A stretch of DNA of 64,000 nucleotides from positions 248,001-312,000 of the forward strand of contig WACJ01000524.1 in NCBI GenBank assembly GCA_008973525.1, given 5' to 3'. Within the stretch, counting starts at the first letter, position 1. Every line of letters starts with the position of its first letter. Shown here one piece after another: positions 56,293 through 64,000 of the stretch. The notes below the pieces were generated by a model that searched no databases, had not been told where the DNA came from, and saw nothing but the letters and a program-made list of their open reading frames with translations. A program made the translations under genes and the position numbers. This stretch comes from Stenopsyche tienmushanensis. Taxonomy: Eukaryota; Arthropoda; Insecta; Trichoptera; Stenopsychidae.

Positions 56293-59200
56293 AGCGAATT
56301 CATATAAATAATCAAAGTTCAAATCTTTTCACTATAATCGGCATTTAATTTAATAATATTTAATCTGTTTTCCGACAAAATTATTATCTAGCACTGATAT
56401 TATTGATAATCTTACCGAGGAAAAATCTTCTTAACAAACTAAAATTGTTCTTAATTCTCACGTCTCAGCCATAAATTTAAGATCTTATGTAAATACAAGT
56501 CCGTATTTAGAAATTAAACACCAAAAGTGGCACGAAGTCACATCATTATACGGTACTAAATGCTTCTATCCAAAAAATAATTTACTGCTAACAAATCCTT
56601 CATATTTATCGACCTCTTTAAATCAACATGCAAGTCATCAATATGGCCATAATTAATTAAGGAGTGTTAATAATTAACGGAATGCCTTATTTTACATATC
56701 TTAAAAACTAACATATATCATTATGGAACGTCGATCACGTATTATCGATATAATAGAATGAATATACAGGGATGATCAAACAGATTTAGTATTATGTACT
56801 TTATAATAGCTTATCCATTCTAACTTTGAGCCTTAAAAGCAATCCGTTATAACTTAAAAAAAAAACATTTTATTTTTATGTAAGACAATATTTACAATCC
56901 AGCAATTAATCAACGAACCAAATAATTGAGTTTATTTGAAAGTCAAATCCACTAATAATTTAGAGCCCTAAGTGTCCATAATTACGCAAGGATTTATTCA
57001 GGTCTTAATGAAAACCGTATTGTTCGCCAAAGATCACCGCTCGTGTTTTTAAACCAGGATGAAAAAATGAATTTACCAATATATTCTCAAAAGACGATAA
57101 AATATGATTTAAAACGATGAAGATTAAAATTGAATTTGACATTACAAATTAATAATTGTGTAATAAGTGTTTACAACAATCTTTAATATCATATTTTCAT
57201 ATGACCGACGTGTATACTTAACAACGTAATTACATAGTATTTAGGATCCTTCCAAGAGGAGGGTTCTATTCAATTACAGATCATAGTATGAAATCCACAA
57301 TTTGATATCGCAGTTAATTTAAAAGCGCTCAAGGCACATTTATTATTCAACAAAATTTATGTTATTTCCTAGTGTCTACAAACTTTTCTAAATAAATCTT
57401 CCTCGCGCACCTCAGCCTATAACAAAGCAAACAAAATTAATCACCACGCTTAATTCGATTCGAGTTTTAATTAGCGAATCCGAAGCAATTAGAATTAGCA
57501 TGGAAGTCATTCCTAGACAAAATTATTACGGCACGTGCCCAAAAACTTTCCAGCATTCGCATTCCTTGCACCGGTTTGAACTAAAATGTGCTTACGGTGA
57601 AATTCATCGACATGTCTGTTCTAATAATTCGTTTTTTAGTTCATCAACTTCTGCGTCATGTCTTAGAAGATATTCCCGGAACGATTTTACATTATTGGGC
57701 TCATTAAGCGCTCGATCCGGTCTGTAAACAAAGTTTATATCCAGCATGATGGAATCTGTGTGTAATTCGATTACTAAGTATGTAACGTTCGTTTACAAGT
57801 TTGCCAAGGGACGCAATCTACATGTTTGAGCAATTTTAGTACCAAACAACTTTAATTTGAGAGATCGGGGAAAACGCGGACGTCGTTTAGACTTTGATGA
57901 GAGTACGATCCAAACTTTATGTTGCGAATTAGTCTATTTATAAAATCTCAAATTTCAAGTTCAACATATTATTTTACTAAATAAATAATAATCCCAACGA
58001 AGTTTGAAAGGATGTCTAAATATCTACGTTATTTTACATGCGAATAATCCTTGCAACAAAAATTTAATTTTAAGCTTTTGTTTCAAAATATATTATATTT
58101 TAATATAATCGTTTTGCAATTTATGATCTTCTTCAAAGACCGTTGTTTTGATCGTATCACGTAAATTATGACGTTAAAGTCAAGTTGACGCAATGAAAGA
58201 GCTAATATTTATGTTAACTTGTTCACAATAACATATTTATACAACTGGCATTTATAATATTAATATTTAATTAAAATATAATAAATTCTTTATAAACAAA
58301 TTAGTGGATTAAAAAACAACTCCAAATATTTTTAAACAGGTGCCAAAATAAAATTCCTGATGAAAGATAAAACGATCGTCGCAAAAAATTAGTCTTAAAT
58401 TTCAAGACAAAAATATATATTTTGCTGAAATCTGGCGCATGACTCAGAAGATATGTGAGACATTTCAGCAAATAAATTATTAGGTCAACAGTCATTTAAA
58501 TCCAATTTCGCTTGTATATTGCCAGCGTTTCTAGATCGAATTTAACACTTGCTGATTTGATCAATTGTCAGATTTGGAAAATGTATTTTAGCGTTATATT
58601 TTAGCTGATCCCCTATAACACAGAGAAATCGTTCAAACATGGCCGCTTTCACATACACTACTTAGAAAGTGGATATGTCAACAAATTCACATGTTAAGAA
58701 GATGCAGAAATGAAGACGTATTTTATTGCTTGAATCATTATTTTTCAAAATCACAATGTTTTAATCAAAATAAGATCTTAACAAAATTTCTTTCCAACTT
58801 TAAAATACACAAAATAACCAATACAAACATCGTAAAATGCCAAAAGGTGACCTGGGGAGAAAGTGGAGAAAATATCAAGTGAAAAACTCGATCTGTCGTG
58901 GGAAAGACCGTGGAAATGTCAAAAGACAAAAAGAATTCATAGACGAAGATCATTATAACCCACGATCCCACAAAGACATAAGATTTTTAAAAACGCTTTA
59001 GATAATGATGGTAGACGGTTTTAATTGATAAAATACAGTTTTGCGAGCACGAAATCCCTCTGAAATATTATACATTTAAAGAATCTCAAAATACTGAGAA
59101 CAAGTAGAGGTTTCATTATTTCGTTTACCGTAAATCATTTTTTTAAAAAGTTTACACAATTAAAATATGACTTACTACAACTGATACCATATTAGATTTA

Positions 59201-59339
59201 ATGTGGAATGATGTTAAAATGCTCTTATTGAAAATCTTTGCATTAAAAAAAAGGCTCTAAAAATGGCAAATAGATTTTCTAATATAACATTATATACAGT
59301 TGTAACGAATAGAGAAAATGGGTTAGGTATTCATATCTT
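56293..59339. other. AT-rich non-coding DNA, no feature seen
   Basis: No gene is recognised. 57,470-57,760 is a little less AT-rich, with a 75-codon frame that matches nothing. Confidence 0.4.
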
Positions 59340-59736
59340 CATCATCATAGTGCAGCCACAAAACGTTCAATGCAGAACTATGGACTTCTTCAATATCTAT
59401 TCACAGGAAGGGGTTACATCCATCACGATGTAACCCCTTCTGTATCATACATTCACCTCCTCCTTCGCTCGATATTGAAGGTAGCATTACCACCGAGTTT
59501 CATTTCGAAAGCTCACCCAGCGGGTATCCTGAATGAACGTATCGACGAACGCTTTCGCGACCGTCTCGATAGGGAATGTGGAAGGTTTGTAAAAACTGAG
59601 TAGTTTTCTTCGGGAGACAGTGGAAAACTACTCTAGACGACCTTTTTGACTCGAAAGGGCTTTCTGGAGTGCAAGTCCAGTTCCTCCTTTCCATCCTAGG
59701 GCGTTGCTGGGCTAGGGTGAAGACATACGTGACGCC
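59340..59736 (-). mobile_element. Family A repeat, copy 6
   Basis: The 3' two-thirds of the repeat, minus-strand sense, with its ATGATG tail at 59,340. It matches copies 1, 3 and 5 closely. Unlike them it carries a 13-bp perfect inverted repeat (59,407-59,440). Confidence 0.8.
59407..59440. repeat. Copy-specific 13-bp inverted repeat
   Basis: GAAGGGGTTACAT (59,407-59,419) is exactly inverted at 59,428-59,440 with an 8-nt spacer. In copies 1, 3 and 5 only one arm is present and the other position holds unrelated bases. Confidence 0.85.
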
Positions 59737-59740
59737 CTCT

Positions 59741-61054
59741 CTCCAAATAGGAAAATAATGTTGCATCTTGATTCAACATTATATTGGGTCTTGACCCAAG
59801 AAATTGCTAAAACTATAATAAAATATCCTGAATATTCCTCGATGAAGACGGGAAAGTCTTACATAGGTATGTGTGTTGTTCTTATTATAATTATAATAAA
59901 TTTTATTGTACAATTTGAAAAAAACAATGGCAGTCCATCTTTACTTCCGAGACACGCAATACAAGCCTCGTCAAACATAATCTCAATAATACCACTGAAG
60001 CGTCACAACGTCGAACACTGATAGAAAAGCAACCCACCACCGGAAACCGCAATCATTAGCAAAAAACAAGAAAATTCGCATAAATTTAATGTCGTCGCTT
60101 TTCGAATGATATCGGCAGCAAAAGACGATTTTCTCCAATGCATGAACGTCGTTCAGAAATGGGTCACATATGAACTTATGACCAGATAGCCAAACGCCTC
60201 CTCGGTCCGTCGCAAATGATTCTTGCGGTCATTCATTATTTATATTGACCGACATTACGTAGGCAAAACGTAGGCAGCGAGTATTTTTAAGGAGCGATTT
60301 CGCTTTCGAAAAAAGAGAACCCGTTTGGCACGGTGCCGTTACGTGCCGTGAAAACGGGACGAAACAAAGCAAAATGAGCGACAAGATCGAATCCCACGAC
60401 TAATTTGCGAAAATTAATCGATCCAATAGCGAGCTGGCTGACGCACCGCGTTCAATTTCGATTGAGTTCTTACGCAAGTAAATGATTAAAAATAACGACT
60501 TGGAGCCTACGCAGGCTTTTCTGTTAGCAAAAAAATATAATCCAAAAGAGCCGCCCGAGTGTTCTAGGAACGATTGTCGCACAAGTGCCCTTTGAAGCAC
60601 TATAGTGTAGACATTTTTCAGGAAAACTGACACCGAGCCAAAAATATTCAAAATTTAATATCCTTGTGACTTAGTGGTTTGCAGACTCGGTCACAGTCGT
60701 TAAATCTAAAAGCGATTTTCGACGCCAAAGCGTTCTTCAGGGTATTTTACCCCAGCACAAAACGACGCCTCTCGGAAATTCACATGAAGCATGATAACTT
60801 GAGTGGAACTGAGAAAATGCAGACATTTCAAACAAAATGAACAAATTAAGATTTCTTTCGCGGATAATTGACCGACCAATTAATACGTGCAGAACGAAAA
60901 AAAATCACGACGATGATTGAACGCAACAAAGATGATTACAGTGATTGCACACGATATCATCATCGTCATTAAGATAATATGCTTTCGATTATTTAAGCAA
61001 ACTTGTTTTAAATTTCAAAAATTCGAATATTCAATTTATTTCATTATTACAATC
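59741..61054. other. Non-coding DNA with a GC-richer block
   Basis: 60,010-60,620 is less AT-rich and CpG-containing, with no recognisable protein. An imperfect hairpin lies at 60,320-60,358. The remainder is AT-rich. Confidence 0.35.
60320..60358. other. GC-rich stem-loop
   Basis: CCCGTTT plus GGCAC (60,320-60,331) pair with GTGCC (60,343-60,347) and AAACGGG (60,352-60,358), 12 bp with a 4-nt bulge on one side and an 11-nt loop. Confidence 0.5.
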
Positions 61055-61239
61055 ATCTAGAACAGGGGAGACTAAATTTTTAATCACTACAGGCGATCAT
61101 CGAGTTATTTTAATAAGAGAAAATAATGATTTCTTCTCACAAACTATTCAGGGCGGACATCAGAAATGTGTACATATCAGACAAATTGGCGACAAGGAAT
61201 AGTTACGCGATCGACGCTTTGGCCATCCCTGATCTAGAA
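61055..61239. mobile_element. 169-bp hAT MITE with 8-bp target duplication
   Basis: The element (61,063-61,231) begins CAGGGGAGACTAAA and ends in the imperfect inverse TTTGGCCATCCCTG. It is flanked by exact copies of ATCTAGAA (61,055-61,062 and 61,232-61,239). The 8-bp duplication and CAGGG ends are diagnostic of hAT elements, and the central TA of the target fits the Buster group. It has no coding capacity, so it is a non-autonomous element moved by a hAT transposase encoded elsewhere. Confidence 0.85.
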
Positions 61240-64000
61240 TATCTACGAATATATCATTCTGGATAAGCGCCATTATCATCAATCAAAGAAATGAAAAGTT
61301 TTTCTTGTATAGTATCAATACAAGTTTCTTATACACAAATATAATCGATTTGCAAAGATAATTTTCAAAAACTATTTATTTTCGAAATTTGAGAGTATTT
61401 TCACAATCATAACGAAATTAGAATACCCAATCTTAGTACGCCCACCAATTAATTGCATTAATGTCTACTTGTCACATTCTACTTATCAACAATTTTAACG
61501 CTTTTTAAATGGTATAGATCCAGCCCAATAATTATAAAAAAAATAACATGGTAATATGATCACGTAATGTCATGGTATGACAGCAAATTTACACTACACA
61601 CGAGGGCAATTAATTCAAGCAACATTTAACAAACCCGGATAAGAGATTTAATTACCATGAACATTTATTAAACACCCTAATTCAGGTGTTACATAAAATA
61701 TTAAATATATTCGCAATAAATAGAAAATACATCATCCAGATTGTTAGGGTGTTGCTTTCTTACGAAAACTTTTAATGGCAGAATCATAAAAGCAATCAAT
61801 AGATGAAAATGAGAGAAGCTTAAGTTTGCAATCAAAATGGCAAGCCACCCAATTACGTATCTCATGGCAACTGATCAAATCGTCTCTTACAAACATTCGG
61901 GGAGGAATTAAATCATTTCGATTGGTTGATGACCATTTTGAAACGTATTGAACAATGTCTGCAAAAATATTACTTCTAATTCGGGCATGATGCAATTATG
62001 ACGCGTCACAGCATGCCGTGACCATTTTAAATGCAATAATTTGAACCGCTAGGAAGAAAAAAACTGAAATTGCGTTAATATTAGGAGCTCACAACTGTGA
62101 ATTCCTTGTTGGATACGCGTGGGTTACATTGTGCTGAATATAAACGATCATTGTAACGCCGAGTCATAAATCATAGCAATTTGATCCCATCGGCATTCGT
62201 CTTAGTCATCCGAGTTTGTTTCAAAATAAAAATTTGAATTGCAAATAGACGCGGAAATGCACCGTATTGCATTGCCAGTTTAACAGACGTAACAATGTCC
62301 GGTACGTCGCAATTTCCAGCCGAGTTAATAGACTTCGAATTGTGAGCCTTTTAGCAAACAAACGAAACGACTTTCTATTCAGCCGGGCGTCAATTTAATA
62401 ATTCATTAAAAGCTCCGAATACCCCAACCCAGATAGCTCTGAAAATAAGGTTAGCAGAAGCCAATTTGGCGGTCAAAGAAAAGAACGGTTCAATGACTAA
62501 ATTGACTCTATTCGTATGCGCGATTATTTTAATTGCAGTTGGCAATATGCAATTAAAGAGTGACATCGTTGTGGACTAGGAGGAATGGCTCGGATCACGT
62601 GCCATAGACGAGGTGGTCATTGGCGATGTTTTATGGCATGATTTCGACAAACGGTTTAACCAAATACAAAAGAGTGACCACATTATTTAAATGTACAGTT
62701 ACAGCATAACAAAAATCGCGACGGTGCATTTTAAAAGACCAAAGCACGAACATCGAAACGCGCGTTGTGCAACAGTAGCAAGATGTTAACGCGAGAACGA
62801 CGAAAGAATAATGATACATAATTAAGTAATGGCAAATGAAATTAGCGCGGTCACGTGCGACTCCTCGATGATGAAGAGATGATTGATGTGGCCTGCAACA
62901 CTCTTAACACTCTAATTCCGATAAGCGCACCGCCGTTCATAATAAAATTAAAATAAAACCTTAAGAACGATCAGACACAACGACCTATGCATTTATGTAG
63001 GCGACCTGAAAAATATTTTCATCTATATAAATAGTCAGATTTGAAAACTCTTCCAAAGCCGAACGAACTCAAAAATCAATATCAATGTTGCTTCTTTGAA
63101 TACCAAACCGAATAATTCCATATATCTCACAAAATAAGGACACCCCAGAAAGAAAATTGACATGTCAAAACTTTATGCGAACATAAGCTTATAAACCGAC
63201 GAAATTCTTCGAAATCCATTCGTTGTTTATCCAACAACATCGAATTCTTCTATAATCCCGACGACGCATTTACGACATCAGAATTTAAAACAGAAAAACA
63301 AATCTCTCCCGTCAAAATCCCATAAAAAATATAATGAAGATAAACGATCATTCGTGAGAGTTTTAATACGCTCCAAGAAGAAAATATGATCGCTTTACTT
63401 TTCCTAGTAAATAAAACTAGAGCAAAGTAGAGTGTTTTCTAAGTAATTAAATAATTCAGGATCAATTTCCGTTAGAATAGAAACTAATCTACATAGCACA
63501 TATATGATTTAAAATGAAATTGAATCCAAAAATACGATGAAGTTAAAAGTTGCAAACAGTATATGTTATATCTACTTTCAAAAAAAAGCACACAATGGGG
63601 TCAGGCAAAGATATACAGGTAACCCCTATTTATTACGACCCCGGCGAGTACAGATACGTTTTAATACGATATTTTTTTATTTTATGTTTTCTTCTAATAT
63701 TTTCGTAGAGTTTATGTACTCATCGTTAGAAATTAAATCTAAGATGCTATGCAGAATTAGCGGGTAAAATTAAAAATCATGAAAGAGGATGGAAATGATA
63801 ATGGATTATTTGACAATTTTTTAAACAAAGAGTTCGAAATTATCGTTTGCAACGCAGAACCAAATTATTAATCAATATTCCCTCATCGATCGAAATATCC
63901 TGTTTGTCGCAACTTTCTCCAGAACGTATATATATATATATTTATTTTTTTTGAGGTGGCTTTTAGCGATCCCTTTTTTACGGTATCATTACCAACCATT
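61240..64000. other. Non-coding DNA with a candidate regulatory block
   Basis: No gene is recognised. 62,080-62,620 has mixed composition with many short binding-site-like words (AACAATG, TAATTCATTA, CACGTG, GCAATTAAAG) and lacks open frames, so it may be an enhancer. A (TA)n run lies at 63,927-63,940. Confidence 0.35.

Noticed and set aside
60668..60735. TTAGTGGTTTGCAG and TTTCGACGCC as possible tRNA A and B boxes
   Set aside because: No acceptor or anticodon stem can be formed and the B-box deviates; the A-like word also occurs near 22,246 without a B-box.

Overview
The window is AT-rich eukaryotic DNA with GT-AG introns, many of them only 73-92 nt long. It carries a metazoan tyrosine-kinase gene and several arthropod-type transposons (mariner, hAT, piggyBac-like, an R1-clade LINE and an RTE-type LINE). 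An insect is the best fit. I cannot fix the order from sequence alone; the very short introns recall Diptera or Hymenoptera more than Lepidoptera.

Only one cellular gene is convincing: C-terminal Src kinase (Csk), on the minus strand between about 13,065 and 8,000. It has a non-coding first exon with a short upstream ORF, then twelve coding exons whose lengths sum to an open frame of 715 codons plus stop. The order is a long Q/P/S/N-rich N-terminal region in place of an SH3 domain, an SH2 domain, a 111-residue glutamine-rich linker, and a complete kinase domain whose activation loop lacks tyrosine, as in other Csk kinases. A separate in-phase first coding exon at 10,058-10,152 predicts a 498-residue isoform that skips the whole N-terminal extension.

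The flanks hold mostly dead mobile elements. Left of Csk (1-8,000) there is a decayed RTE-type endonuclease, a copy of a dispersed 3'-tailed repeat (called family A here), one end of a hAT element and a small piggyBac-like MITE with TTAA ends. Right of Csk (13,000-64,000) there is a 5'-truncated R1-clade LINE (about 15.0-16.1 kb), a complete but frameshifted mariner (32,570-33,854), two related hAT remnants in opposite orientation (about 41.0 and 44.1 kb), five more family A copies or pieces plus one 25-bp scrap, a tRNA-like SINE remnant (34.5 kb), and a 169-bp hAT MITE with an exact 8-bp target duplication (61,063-61,231).

The remaining 51 kb has no recognisable protein-coding gene. It contains several GC/CpG-richer patches (16.7-17.3, 20.0-20.3, 35.6-35.8, 37.8-38.3, 60.0-60.4 and 62.1-62.6 kb) and a few clean stem-loops. 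These could be regulatory DNA, promoters or unannotated RNA exons, but that is inference. No CRISPR array, rRNA, intact tRNA, recognisable microRNA or viral gene was seen.
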